Assembly: GCF_002287375.1 (NCBI RefSeq)
Contig: NZ_NPOA01000018.1
Location: 1-51,526 of the forward strand
Origin: Virgibacillus profundi
GTDB lineage: Bacteria > Bacillota > Bacilli > Bacillales > Amphibacillaceae
Direction of reading: 5' to 3'
Length of the DNA stretch: 51,526 bases
Below the pieces are notes generated by a model, which was not told the origin of the DNA, searched no databases, and was given only the letters and a program-made list of their open reading frames with translations. Positions 34,175 through 43,425 of this stretch are shown piece by piece. The number at the start of each line of letters is the position of its first letter. The stretch's first letter is position 1. The translations under genes and the position numbers were made by a program.

Positions 34175-36010
34175 TTGTTTAAGCATTATAAAAATGGTAT
34201 AGCTATTCTCATTTTGTTGTTTTTGCTTAGTGTTGTCCTGATAGCCTGTAATAGTGATACAGATGAGGCAGAGTCAGAGGAACCTGATAATACGGAAGAA
34301 ACGGAAGACCCTGTTGAAGAAGAAACAGATGATGGTGCAGAGGAAGAGGAAGAAGAACCAGCAAGTGATGAGCCTCAATCAGGCGGCACACTCACAGGGG
34401 CAATGGACACAGCTCCTGCCGGTGTGTTTAACCCAATCTTTTACGAGGAAGCTTATGAAGATAATATTTTAGCCTTTACCCATGAATCACTTCTTAGTCA
34501 AAACGAAAACCTTGGATTCGAAGCAAATTTGGCAAAGGACTGGACCATTAATGATGATAATACGGAGATAACGCTAACACTTGAAGAGGGTGTCACATGG
34601 CATGACGGTGAACCTTTTACAGCTGAAGACGTTGTTTATACGTATAAAGCTATGGCAAGTCCGGGATATGTTGAAGCAGGTGGAGTTCGAACTGAATATG
34701 TTGTTCGATTAGTTGGATATGAAGCATTTAATAGTGGAGAGACAGATGAATTTGAAGGCGTTGTGGTAGAAGATGATTATACCGTTACCTTTAAATATAC
34801 TGAACCGAACGTTACTATTTTAAAAGATGTAGCCTTCCCGATTATTCCTGAACACATCTTTGGAGACGTTCCAGTCGCTGAAATACCTTCACATCCGGCA
34901 ACATTAAATGCCGGTGAAGTTATCGGAACAGGGCCATTTGTATTTTCAGAAATGCTTGAACGGGAGCAGTATGTACTAACAAAGAATGCGGATTATTGGA
35001 AAGCAGAGCCATACCTGGATCAGATTGTCTGGCGTATTGTCGATCAGTCTGTCATGCTCGGTCTGCTTGAAAACGGTGAAATTGACTTTATTGCCGATCC
35101 AAATGGTGTTCCAGCAGCTGACTATGAAACAGTAGCGGCACTTGATCATATCGAGATCATTGAGCAAACCGATTTTGGTTATCAGTTGATGGGCTTTAAA
35201 ACAAATCACCGAACAGATGCGGATGTTGAAAGTGGAACAATTGAACCGGATAACTGGGTACCAAATGAGGATATGAGTGAACAGCTTGTAAGGCAGGCTT
35301 TTGCCTATGCAATTGACCGTCAGGCGATTGTTGATAATTTATTATACGGACATGGATCTGTGATTAACGCACCAATTGCACAGCAGTTCTGGGCATATGA
35401 TGAAAGTGCGGTAACCGCATATGAATATGATCCTGAAAAAGCGAATTCACTGCTTGATGAAGCAGGCTATGTCGATACAAATGATGATGGATTAAGAGAA
35501 ACACCCGATGGAGAAGAATGGGTTGTAAACATTAACTATCCAACGGGGAACCAGCTTCGTGAAGCTTCTGCACCAATTCTTGCACAGTTTATTGAAGAAG
35601 TCGGGGTTCAGGTTGACCTGAGACAGCCAAAAGAAATGACAGCATATGTGGAAGATTTGACAAACGATAATACCGATTGGGATATTTACTTGATTGGTTG
35701 GAGCCTAGGTAGTGGCGATCCGGATCCATCAGGATTATGGAAATCTGAAGCAGCTTATAACTTTGGCCGCTGGAACAATCCGGAATCTGATCAATTAATG
35801 CTTGAAGCCATGCAGGCACCGGAAGCCTTTGACCAGGATTACCGTGCAGAGAAATACAGTGAATGGCAGTCTGTCTTCTCTGAAGACTTACCAGCACTTC
35901 TCCTGTATGCACAAAATAAAATTTACGGTTTCAACGAACGATTAAATGGCGTTGCTCCAATGCCATATGGGTTCATAAACGACCCTCACTTATGGTGGGT
36001 ATCTGAGTAA
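34175..36010 (+). CDS. appA: Oligopeptide-binding lipoprotein AppA
   Basis: A 611-residue extracellular substrate-binding protein (SBP family 5). The signal ends in the lipobox LIAC, followed by an unusually long acidic linker of about 45 residues with runs of Glu and Asp, then GGTLTGAMDTAP and the SBP_bac_5 core (LEEGVTWHDGEPFTAEDVVYTY, GTGPFVF, VRQAFAYAIDRQAIV). It captures peptides and delivers them to AppBC. The start is TTG with GGGGG upstream; no ATG is placed better. The acidic linker fits a halotolerant surface proteome. A hairpin after the gene may favour its expression over appB and appC. Confidence 0.9.
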   Translation: MFKHYKNGIAILILLFLLSVVLIACNSDTDEAESEEPDNTEETEDPVEEETDDGAEEEEEEPASDEPQSGGTLTGAMDTAPAGVFNPIFYEEAYEDNILAFTHESLLSQNENLGFEANLAKDWTINDDNTEITLTLEEGVTWHDGEPFTAEDVVYTYKAMASPGYVEAGGVRTEYVVRLVGYEAFNSGETDEFEGVVVEDDYTVTFKYTEPNVTILKDVAFPIIPEHIFGDVPVAEIPSHPATLNAGEVIGTGPFVFSEMLEREQYVLTKNADYWKAEPYLDQIVWRIVDQSVMLGLLENGEIDFIADPNGVPAADYETVAALDHIEIIEQTDFGYQLMGFKTNHRTDADVESGTIEPDNWVPNEDMSEQLVRQAFAYAIDRQAIVDNLLYGHGSVINAPIAQQFWAYDESAVTAYEYDPEKANSLLDEAGYVDTNDDGLRETPDGEEWVVNINYPTGNQLREASAPILAQFIEEVGVQVDLRQPKEMTAYVEDLTNDNTDWDIYLIGWSLGSGDPDPSGLWKSEAAYNFGRWNNPESDQLMLEAMQAPEAFDQDYRAEKYSEWQSVFSEDLPALLLYAQNKIYGFNERLNGVAPMPYGFINDPHLWWVSE

Positions 36011-36022
36011 CTTTTGATGGAG

Positions 36023-36060
36023 GAGCGTGCGTTTCTGGCGCATGCTCTTTCTTTTTAAAA
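36023..36060 (+). terminator. Intra-operon hairpin after appA
   Basis: GAGCGTGCG and CGCATGCTC form a 9-bp stem (one G-T pair) with a short loop and T-rich tail. Such partial terminators after binding-protein genes lower expression of the permeases. Confidence 0.7.
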
Positions 36061-36175
36061 TGGTAGTTGACAGGCTTTCGGGCCTAGAGAAGCACTCTTC
36101 CCGGAATTCTCACCGGTTTTTCACCAAATATAGAGAATAGACAATCCAACACCTATCACCAAAGGGAGGGAGAAA

Positions 36176-37144
36176 ATGTACAAATATATCATTCGCCGCA
36201 TTCTTGTCTTTATTCCAATGCTTTTTATCTTGACGATTATGGTATTCGGGCTTGCACAATTAGCCCCAGGGGATGCTTTAACAGGGCAATCACTTGCTGA
36301 CCCGAATGTTGATCCTGAAGTATACGAGCAACAAAGGGAAGCCTTGGGATTAAATGATCCAATACCTGTTCAATATGGTCGCTGGATCAGTTCTGTTGCA
36401 CAAGGAGATTTAGGTAATTCATTAGTTTTTAACGGACGTTCTGTAGCTGAATTAATTGAATCCCGATTTGCAAACACACTTTATTTAGGATTTTTTTCAT
36501 TATGTATAACCATTCTCGTGTCTATTCCGATTGGTATTTATTCAGCCAAACGTCCTTATTCTCTACTGGATTATGGCGCAACCGGTTTTGGCTTTCTCGG
36601 TCTCGCAATACCAAATTTCTTTTTTGGACTGATTGCTATCTATATCCTGTCAATTAAATTAGGCTGGTTCCCTGCACAAGGAACAATGTCTGCCCCTGGT
36701 GTCACTGGTTTTGAAGCATTTATTGATCGTATTCACCATATGATTTTACCTGGAATAACACTTGGATTAGCTGGTACAGCAACATATATGCGCTACATGC
36801 GCTCAGAAGTGCTTGATGTGCTTGGAAGTGACTATATTCGAACAGCAAGAGCTAAAGGCATGTCTGACAGCAGTGTCCTCTACAAACACACACTTCGCAA
36901 TGCGCTTATTCCAATCATTACATTAATGGGATTTGAAATTGGTGTATTGCTGGGCGGCGCAGTAATTACTGAACAAGTCTTTCAATATCCGGGGCTTGGA
37001 ACCTTGTTTTTAAGTTCAGTCACAAACCGTGATTATCCGGTAGTTATGGCGATTGCCATGATACTTGGCATACTTATTCTGATAGGTAATTTACTGGCCG
37101 ATATTTTTTACAGTATTATTGATCCAAGAATCCGATACGATTGA
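36176..37144 (+). CDS. appB: Oligopeptide ABC transporter permease AppB
   Basis: A 322-residue membrane permease with six membrane segments. It begins MYKYIIRRILVFIPMLFILTIMVFGLAQLAPGD, the DppB/OppB start, and has the EAA loop (YIRTARAKGMSDSSVLYKHTLRNALIP) that contacts the ATPases. GGGAGG precedes the ATG. appC follows 11 bases later. Confidence 0.92.
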   Translation: MYKYIIRRILVFIPMLFILTIMVFGLAQLAPGDALTGQSLADPNVDPEVYEQQREALGLNDPIPVQYGRWISSVAQGDLGNSLVFNGRSVAELIESRFANTLYLGFFSLCITILVSIPIGIYSAKRPYSLLDYGATGFGFLGLAIPNFFFGLIAIYILSIKLGWFPAQGTMSAPGVTGFEAFIDRIHHMILPGITLGLAGTATYMRYMRSEVLDVLGSDYIRTARAKGMSDSSVLYKHTLRNALIPIITLMGFEIGVLLGGAVITEQVFQYPGLGTLFLSSVTNRDYPVVMAIAMILGILILIGNLLADIFYSIIDPRIRYD

Positions 37145-37155
37145 GGTGAAATCAT

Positions 37156-38079
37156 ATGCAATCAAATCCACAGGAAATACAACCTGAAAATCCGGAAACA
37201 AATCCGAATGCAAATAAGGAAAAAAGCAATAGTCCATTTCAATTAGCATTACGCAGGTTTTTAAAAAATAAAATGGCCTTAATCAGTGTATTTATTTTGT
37301 TAATCATTATTATCCTATGTATCCTCGCACCGGTATTTACAGACCTGGATCCGGAGAAGACTAATCTTTTATTGATTGAAAAAGGACCAAGTGAGGAGCA
37401 TATTTTAGGTACAAATGGAATGGGGCAGGATAACTTTTCCCGCTTGTTATATGGTGGCCGGATTTCATTAATTGTTGGATTAAGTGCCATGTTTTTCACA
37501 CTGGTTATTGGTGTTGTGCTTGGATCAATTGGTGGTTATTATGGTGGAATAATCGATAACATTATCATGCGCGCAACAGATATTATGCTGATGCTGCCGT
37601 TTCTCGTGCTTGCTTTGACGATAATGGCAATTGTAGATAAAGTGACAATTGGCTTATTCGTAGCGATTATTGCGTTAACGGCATGGCCAAATTTAACCCG
37701 GATTATTCGCGGAATGTATTTATCATTGCGTGAACAGGAGTTTGTTCTTGGCGCACGGGCGATTGGTGCGAGCGATTTTAGAATAATATTCAAACACTTT
37801 ATTCCAAATGCTATTGGCCCAATTATCGTTAATGCCACCTTAATGATGGCAACCATGATTATTGCTGAATCCGCTTTAAGCTTTATCGGGTTTGGTATTC
37901 CACAGCCAACACCGACCTGGGGTAATATGATCTCTGAGGCTCAAAACATAAGAATATTACGTAATCACCCAGAAGCATGGATCCCACCAGGGTTAGGAAT
38001 ACTGGTAACTGTTCTGGCTATCAATTTTATTGGGGATGGATTAAGGGATGCATTTGATCCGAAGAGTAACCGGCGATGA
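37156..38079 (+). CDS. appC: Oligopeptide ABC transporter permease AppC
   Basis: A 307-residue permease with a hydrophilic N-terminus, the FLKNKMALISVFILLIIII first segment of DppC/OppC proteins and an EAA loop (EFVLGARAIGASDFRIIFKHFIPN). It ends in GLRDAFDPK, the family C-terminus. It closes the app operon, with a terminator directly after it. Confidence 0.92.
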   Translation: MQSNPQEIQPENPETNPNANKEKSNSPFQLALRRFLKNKMALISVFILLIIIILCILAPVFTDLDPEKTNLLLIEKGPSEEHILGTNGMGQDNFSRLLYGGRISLIVGLSAMFFTLVIGVVLGSIGGYYGGIIDNIIMRATDIMLMLPFLVLALTIMAIVDKVTIGLFVAIIALTAWPNLTRIIRGMYLSLREQEFVLGARAIGASDFRIIFKHFIPNAIGPIIVNATLMMATMIIAESALSFIGFGIPQPTPTWGNMISEAQNIRILRNHPEAWIPPGLGILVTVLAINFIGDGLRDAFDPKSNRR

Positions 38080-38089
38080 ATTTATAGTA

Positions 38090-38121
38090 AAGCCTCTCAA
38101 AAAAAGCTCGATGAGAGGCTT
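38090..38121 (+). terminator. Terminator of the app operon
   Basis: AAGCCTCTCA and TGAGAGGCTT form a 10-bp stem eleven bases past the appC stop. The tail is not T-rich on the plus strand. Confidence 0.65.
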
Positions 38122-38151
38122 ATGATATGAAACAGCGTCCCTCCCCTTCAA

Positions 38152-38478
38152 TCAACGAACGGGAGCTTCACTCGTTTGGTGGATAGGTACAAGCACGAAT
38201 GCATTCTCTTCCGGGGTCACATAAAAACGAAACCTGGTATCTGCCCCTATCTCCAGTAGTTTTCTAATTTCTGATGGAATATTTACGGTTCCTTTAGTAG
38301 ATATATATCTTTGATTTTCTGTGTTTTCCTCTTGGGTGTGGCAGATCCATATTTCCCTGTTATGGAGACGAATCTCGACTAATTCCCCATAGTTAAATCC
38401 CAGTTTCAAACGCCACTTTTTGGGCAAATTTATCATTCCGTGCTTGCCTATCGTTTTGTAATTCTCCAGGCAATACAT
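38152..38478 (-). CDS. AbrB/MazE-like protein with two swapped-hairpin domains
   Basis: A 108-residue protein from the ATG at 38478 (GGTGAGG upstream); an upstream GTG frame is open but overlaps the holin-like gene. Two AbrB-type segments are visible: NYKTIGKHGMINLPKKWRLKLGF (about 5-27) and QRYISTKGTVNIPSEIRKLL (about 55-74). AbrB-fold proteins bind DNA as dimers and act as transition-state regulators or antitoxins. Having two half-domains in one chain resembles a single-chain dimer. No toxin gene is adjacent; it lies downstream of the holin-like gene. Confidence 0.65.
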   Translation of the reverse strand: MYCLENYKTIGKHGMINLPKKWRLKLGFNYGELVEIRLHNREIWICHTQEENTENQRYISTKGTVNIPSEIRKLLEIGADTRFRFYVTPEENAFVLVPIHQTSEAPVR

Positions 38479-38539
38479 TTTATTCACCTCACCAATACGT
38501 ATTCCATCTTTTCCGGAAAAGAAAACAACAATTTCGCAA

Positions 38540-38785
38540 TTATTTTTTTTCTTTTTCAACAATATTTTTACTTCCCGAATATAATCCACTTGCGGAAAGC
38601 CCCATCACTATTCCAGCAATTATTCCACTTTTCAGGTCGTTGGGAAATACGTAGAATATTCCTGCAGCCACCCCAAAAAGTAATGCTGCAATGGGAAGTA
38701 ACCTTTTGGGAAGTCCAGACCTTTTTAATACCTCTACCAGCCCTACGATTAAGGGAATTAAAGCAGCATCGTAAACCGTAAACAT
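38540..38785 (-). CDS. Small holin-like membrane protein
   Basis: An 81-residue protein that begins MFTVYDAALIPLIVGLVEVLK and has two further hydrophobic segments, with GLPKRLLPIAALLFGVAAGI and a lysine-rich C-terminus, the pattern of small holins of Bacillus phages. GGAGGTG precedes the ATG at 38785; an ATG five codons upstream overlaps that ribosome site. No lysin gene is near, so its role as a holin is uncertain. It may be a phage remnant. Confidence 0.6.
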   Translation of the reverse strand: MFTVYDAALIPLIVGLVEVLKRSGLPKRLLPIAALLFGVAAGIFYVFPNDLKSGIIAGIVMGLSASGLYSGSKNIVEKEKK

Positions 38786-38879
38786 GAATAACACCTCCAT
38801 AATAGTTTACGAGCGCCTTGTCCTTTGTGTAACGGCAATCATCCCTTAACTTATTTAAAATGAAAAAAAGTAATAAAAA

Positions 38880-38893
38880 TTGACGTACGTCAA
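38880..38893. promoter_or_regulatory. Perfect 14-bp palindrome, possible operator
   Basis: TTGACGTACGTCAA is its own reverse complement. It lies 50 bases before the small-peptide gene at 38943 and its first half looks like a -35 box, the usual place for a repressor site. Confidence 0.5.
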
Positions 38894-38942
38894 GGAATTA
38901 CAACTTAAAAAGAAGGATACTGAAAGTAAGGAGGAGATTTAT

Positions 38943-39095
38943 ATGGAAAAGCAATCAATGGAAGCTTGTAGCTGTCGCAATGGAATAGATGAAATGATTA
39001 ACGAAGGTCTTGGTGGAGGGTTTATCATTTATGACTATGATGCAGAAAAATTGGAGCAAAGGGAAGCTGTTTCAGAAAGAAATGTTAACTCATGA
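38943..39095 (+). CDS. Small Cys-containing peptide, unknown
   Basis: A 50-residue peptide with GGAGGAG upstream of its ATG. It contains a CSC motif (residues 9-11), INEGLGGGFIIYDYD in the middle and a charged tail. The Gly-Gly run after INEGL resembles a double-glycine processing site, but no dedicated peptidase transporter is near. Its stop overlaps the start of the next gene (ATGA), so the two are translationally coupled. Function unknown. Confidence 0.6.
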   Translation: MEKQSMEACSCRNGIDEMINEGLGGGFIIYDYDAEKLEQREAVSERNVNS

Positions 39096-39454
39096 GTATA
39101 TATCCAATTTTATTTTCATCAACGCAGCTGTTATTCAGTAACTTTATTCATGATTTTAATTTTATTTTTATTATCGCTATTTTATCGCTTGTCGGATCAA
39201 TCATTTTACGATCAAAAAAAGTAATTATTACTCAACTCGTATTGTTTATTTCTATTTTTATTTTAGATAAATTCGCTGAAAACATCCTACTTATTCCTTT
39301 AGCTATTATCCAACTATCATTTGGAGTCTTTATTTTATTCAGATTGAAAAAAGCAATCGATAGAAATTATTTACTCGTCATGGAAAAAACACATCAATTA
39401 CCAAGAAATGTAAACAGTAACTCATCTAATGGAAGCCAATCTTCATTTTTATAG
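39092..39454 (+). CDS. Small membrane protein coupled to the Cys peptide
   Basis: A 120-residue protein with three or four membrane segments and a polar, Asn/Ser-rich C-terminal tail (RNVNSNSSNGSQSS). Its ATG overlaps the TGA of the preceding 50-residue gene. No family recognised. As the partner of a small peptide it could be an immunity, export or sensing protein, but this is only context. Confidence 0.6.
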   Translation: MSIYPILFSSTQLLFSNFIHDFNFIFIIAILSLVGSIILRSKKVIITQLVLFISIFILDKFAENILLIPLAIIQLSFGVFILFRLKKAIDRNYLLVMEKTHQLPRNVNSNSSNGSQSSFL

Positions 39455-39472
39455 AAGTGGGCCTATATAAAA

Positions 39473-39497
39473 AGGGGTCACAACATTGTGATCCCTG
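39473..39497 (+). terminator. Hairpin after the small membrane gene
   Basis: GGGTCACAA and TTGTGATCCC pair almost fully; the T-run is weak. Confidence 0.5.
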
Positions 39498-39514
39498 TGC
39501 CACGCTTAAATGAA

Positions 39515-39748
39515 TTAGCTCATTTCATATACCTTTGTATTATTAACCAACGCTTCTTGCAGCATGGTTAATTCATTTAGCGCGCTATCCCTTGTGTCAT
39601 ATAACCCCAGCAGAATCTCTCTTCGCCCCCAAATACCATTGGAAATCGAACCAGTAACAGCACTTTTTTTCCTGCCACCGATATTTTTTGTTACTGAAAA
39701 TGATGTACAGTTAATTAGTTCTTTTTTATTTTGACTTCTTACCCACAT
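39515..39748 (-). CDS. Small conserved hypothetical protein
   Basis: A 77-residue protein from the ATG at 39748, with AGGGGAAG upstream. MWVRSQNKKELINCTSF then LLGLYDTRDSALNELTMLQEAL follows a small family common in Bacillus chromosomes and phages (MW-RSQ-K-L, then YDT-x-A-x-L). Molecular role unknown. A longer start at 39811 is possible but unsupported. Confidence 0.6.
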   Translation of the reverse strand: MWVRSQNKKELINCTSFSVTKNIGGRKKSAVTGSISNGIWGRREILLGLYDTRDSALNELTMLQEALVNNTKVYEMS

Positions 39749-39980
39749 TTGTTTTCTTCCCCTTTTAATTACTTCTTTATCTGATCCTAACGTTTTAAAA
39801 TTTCGTATCATATAAGTCTAAAAGCCTGCCAATTTTTTAGTACTTCTATCCCAAAGCCACCTGCAATAATCTAGGAGCGGCAGAATAGAATTTAATAATC
39901 GCAGTAATTTTGGAAAAACTCGTTTTAGGATAAACGAAATTGGGTATATGAATAAGTGGGATATATAAAGGGGGGATAAA

Positions 39981-40229
39981 ATGGAAGAGATACTAATGCA
40001 AGCAGTGAAAGTATTAAAAAAAGAAAACGCTGTACATAATGAAAAGGGTGAAAACCTGAACTATATTGAAAGAGATAAGCGAATAGATGCTGAAATGCTG
40101 CAACTTATTAAGGGAGTACAAGATTCATTTTCGCCAATGGAATTAGGTACTTTTGTAAAACAGTTATTAGTAGAGGCAGAGAAGATAAAGACAATCGAAA
40201 CTGTTACATTGGAGGAAATTACTTCCTGA
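39981..40229 (+). CDS. Small acidic hypothetical protein
   Basis: An 82-residue helical, acidic protein with GGGGGG upstream of its ATG. It has no membrane segment or known motif. It ends before a strong bidirectional terminator. Not recognised. Confidence 0.5.
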   Translation: MEEILMQAVKVLKKENAVHNEKGENLNYIERDKRIDAEMLQLIKGVQDSFSPMELGTFVKQLLVEAEKIKTIETVTLEEITS

Positions 40230-40314
40230 ATATGATATATTAATTGGTGCAATTATTTTTACTGGGAATTGATTTGAATGGACAATAATATATAAACTAA
40301 GAATGAAAGAGTCA

Positions 40315-40356
40315 AAAAGAATCCAATTTGAATCTATACCGAATTGGATTCTTTTT
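40315..40356. terminator. Bidirectional terminator
   Basis: AAAAAGAATCCAATT and AATTGGATTCTTTTT form a 15-bp stem between the converging small gene and the pirin gene. Confidence 0.9.
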
Positions 40357-40364
40357 CATTAGCT

Positions 40365-41105
40365 TTATTTTCTCCCCAACCCACTAATTGTTCCCGCTAT
40401 AGACATTGGAGCGTCCATATCTACGAAAAACAAAACAACCGTTGACTCAGCATTCGCAGTAAATGAAGGCATCTTATTTTCTAAATCGGTCACAGCTTCT
40501 AGCCTATTTATAGTTAATTCTTCAATGATAATTTCACCATCCAGGACATATAGAAAAGGTTTTAAGCTTTCATGAACAGGGATATTCAGTTCATCTCCTG
40601 CTTTCGGATGTGCATCATAAATGAAAACATTTTGCCTAACATAAAGAGGCGCATCACTTTCTTCTGGTCCCACCATAAGGTACCAGTCTCTGTTATCTAC
40701 TGGCTTATCACGGAATTGGATAGCTGGTTCGAGATCCGTCTCACGTGGTCTAACGAAAATCTGAAGCATTTCAACTTCATCTTTTTTAACCTTTTCCTCA
40801 TGCCAAAAGCTATAGCCGGCATTCATCATCATCAGCTTACCTGGTGCAATAGGTGCTTCAAATCCAGCTGAATCTCTGTGATAGGATATTCCCTTCCACA
40901 CATAGCTGAAAATTTCATCATTAACATGTTCATGCATTTTTATTGTCAACCCTTTTTTCATCACCGCATGATCAATATTACTTAACGGTCCGAACGCAGT
41001 ATCACCTGTATCTTCTTTCAAAATATCACTTGGCTGGATTCTGGTAATGGAAAATGGACCTTTGAAAGGCTGTGGGTGGTTTCCTGCTTGGAGTTTTTGT
41101 AGCAT
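40365..41105 (-). CDS. Pirin-family protein
   Basis: A 246-residue bicupin. Residues 58-64 (HEHVNDE) and His101 with FWHEE give the His-His-His-Glu metal site of the pirin N-terminal cupin. QIFVRPRETDLEPAIQF is the pirin signature between the two domains. Some pirins are quercetin dioxygenases, others bind regulators. It is monocistronic and convergent with the small acidic gene. The substrate is unknown. Confidence 0.88.
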   Translation of the reverse strand: MLQKLQAGNHPQPFKGPFSITRIQPSDILKEDTGDTAFGPLSNIDHAVMKKGLTIKMHEHVNDEIFSYVWKGISYHRDSAGFEAPIAPGKLMMMNAGYSFWHEEKVKKDEVEMLQIFVRPRETDLEPAIQFRDKPVDNRDWYLMVGPEESDAPLYVRQNVFIYDAHPKAGDELNIPVHESLKPFLYVLDGEIIIEELTINRLEAVTDLENKMPSFTANAESTVVLFFVDMDAPMSIAGTISGLGRK

Positions 41106-41271
41106 GGTAGATTCTCCTTTTTCATTTCAAAATTCATCTCTATATTTAGCGGTCAGTCTTTAACTGTTCTTTCATTTCTTTTATATGTAAATTCTAACAT
41201 ACTATGAACAATTAGTATTTCTTTCGAATCCACAGTTTAGTTGATTATAAAATTACAGGAATATGTCTAAA

Positions 41272-41303
41272 ACCCACTTACTTCAATTTAAAATAAGTGG
41301 GTT
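41272..41303 (-). terminator. Terminator of the MBL-fold hydrolase gene
   Basis: AACCCACTTA and TAAGTGGGTT form a 10-bp stem with T-rich flanks, 40 bases past the stop of the MBL gene. Confidence 0.75.
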
Positions 41304-41343
41304 TAGGTTTACTTTTATTGGTAGTCACTTTGCTACTACTCAA

Positions 41344-42189
41344 TCAATTTATATATTTTCCGTAATCAGGGATAGCAATGCTATCAAATTCCTGAACAAG
41401 TTTCTGCAGATTATCTGTTAATTCTTCACCATTCATTGGTAATCCATGTCCAGTAACTGCTATAGCTGGTTGTAATGCTTCTAATTTTTTTACTGAATCC
41501 CAGGCTGCTTGCCAATCATTCGTTAAATATCTTGGTGGTCCACTTATTTCTTTTTCCTGTGTAAATACCTTATAAAGGGAGTCTTGTTTTACAGTAACGA
41601 ATGCATCACCAGCTATTAAAGTGCGATCCTCGTCCCTAAAAAAAGATACGTGACCAGGTGCATGTCCTGGAGTATGAATCCAACGAAATCCTGGCATATA
41701 TGGAACAGTGCCATCTGAAGGAAGAGTCTGTATATGGTTTCCTAAATTAATTGGCTCATTTGGAAACAATGGGGACATTTTTGCAACCATACCACCTTCC
41801 ACCGTTGCATCAGGCTCCGGATAGCTTTTCTGTCCAGTTAAGAATGGAATCTCTAGCGAATGTGCATAAACAGGGACTTTCCAATGCTCCACTAATTCTA
41901 TAATTGCCCCAACATGATCAAAATGGCCATGTGTTAAAATGATTGCTTTCGGTTTGCTATTACTTCCAAAGCGATCTTCCGTCAAAGAAATAATTTCATT
42001 TGCTGAATCAGGCATTCCTGCATCAACCAACACAAATTCATCCGAATCAGGATCACCATATAGGCAAATATTAACAATCTGAATCGTATGCTGATATAAA
42101 TCAGGCAATAATTCCATTCCAACTCCAGTTCCGATTGAAGTGGCTGGAATAAATTTATAATCACTTCCATAGTTCATATCTTTTTCCAT
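41344..42189 (-). CDS. Metallo-beta-lactamase-fold hydrolase
   Basis: A 281-residue MBL-fold enzyme with the HxHxDH metal motif THGHFDHVG (His87, His89, Asp91, His92), TPGHAPGH (His176) and GDAFVTV (Asp195). The sequence resembles the YflN-type group of Bacillus hydrolases, which act on thioesters, lactones or related small molecules; no antibiotic role is implied. Monocistronic. Confidence 0.88.
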   Translation of the reverse strand: MEKDMNYGSDYKFIPATSIGTGVGMELLPDLYQHTIQIVNICLYGDPDSDEFVLVDAGMPDSANEIISLTEDRFGSNSKPKAIILTHGHFDHVGAIIELVEHWKVPVYAHSLEIPFLTGQKSYPEPDATVEGGMVAKMSPLFPNEPINLGNHIQTLPSDGTVPYMPGFRWIHTPGHAPGHVSFFRDEDRTLIAGDAFVTVKQDSLYKVFTQEKEISGPPRYLTNDWQAAWDSVKKLEALQPAIAVTGHGLPMNGEELTDNLQKLVQEFDSIAIPDYGKYIN

Positions 42190-42330
42190 CGATCAAAACC
42201 TGCTTTCTTCATAAACTTTACCTTTATAGTTTCCCTTGTTTTAAAAGTAATAAAGCATGAAAAAACTGGCATTCAGCCGGTTTGGGAAAATTGGGACCAT
42301 ATTCGAAAATATGGAAAAGAGCTTTTGATT

Positions 42331-43228
42331 CTACCCCTTCGTCAAACCTTCATGGTCATCTGCCTGTGGTGGTTCCTCCATCCAGCCGTGTTTAATCATA
42401 ATATTGGCTCCATCTTCGGCGTAAAGGGAAATCTCTGGAACTAAAGACGCATACCTTAATCCTAAATCTCTTCTTGGGCTTGCTGCCATAGCCATTCCGT
42501 AATTTCCAATACCTGCTGCTATCATTGCTGATACATGAAACATAATTAGCTTATCCGAGAATACATTTTCTGTACTATCTGAAACGGCAGAATCCCAACT
42601 CATTGGAGCAGGTAAGTCCTCATTTGTTAAAAACTTTCTAAATATATCCATATGCTTTTGAGATATTTTTTTCCCTCTTAGTAAAAATTGCTTAACCTCT
42701 TCATTTTTGGCTATCTGCGCAAATCCCATCATTAGAACTTTTCCAATAGAGTTAGTCTGGACATTTAAAAACAAATGAGTAACTTCCACAGAGGTAATTG
42801 CTCTTTTGTTTCCAAAAAAACCAGCCAAAAATTGCTGCTTTTCTACAAAATCCACTTTATCTGGAATAGATATATAAGGAGGTCTTACATAGGTACCTTG
42901 TTTTAACATCAAATCCCGTGTTTTATCCTGCAATTCAACCCCTTCATTTAACACCCTTTTATGAAATATAACTACATCAGATCGAGTTACCAATCCCAAT
43001 GCTGCACTACTTGCTGCCATTGCAAGAATGGACATTTCCCGTAAATACATGAGTACATAAGTATCTGAAAATAATCTTGGGGCTTGTGGATTTACATCTT
43101 GCTCCGTAAATCCTATAGGTATAGGGAATTTTTCCTTGGTAAAAATATCGCTCATTATTAAAATATTGTTCTTTGCCACATTCAATGTTGATTCAATAAT
43201 AGGACGTACTTCTTCATCTTCTACCTTC
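42331..43228 (-). pseudogene. DUF3231 gene, copy 3, C-terminal part (split by IS21)
   Basis: About 300 codons that match copies 1 and 2 from KVEDEEVRPIIEST onward (PIPIGFTEQDVNPQAPRLF, VDFVEKQQFLAGFFGNKRA, ending EEPPQADDHEGLTKG). The N-terminal 37 codons lie on the other side of the IS21-family element at 45810-45921. Joined across the 5-base duplication the frame is intact, so the gene was whole before insertion. An ATG at 43185 could start a truncated product but has no ribosome site. Confidence 0.88.
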
Positions 43229-43425
43229 TGTGACTGATAAACTAAAGTATACAGTTTCCGCTAGATAAAAGTTTACACTTTTCCAGATGTTAGTGCAGTT
43301 TTTATATGGCTGCCCGAGGGCAGCCATATAAAAACTGTCCGGCGCGAAAATGGGCATAAAATAAAAGAACCATCACTGCTATAATGGTAGTTTGATAGAC
43401 TACAACAGTGATGGAGGCAAAAAAG

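Noticed and set aside
38152-38785. Intact prophage at the holin-like gene
   Set aside because: No lysin, structural, or replication genes are near; only isolated small genes.
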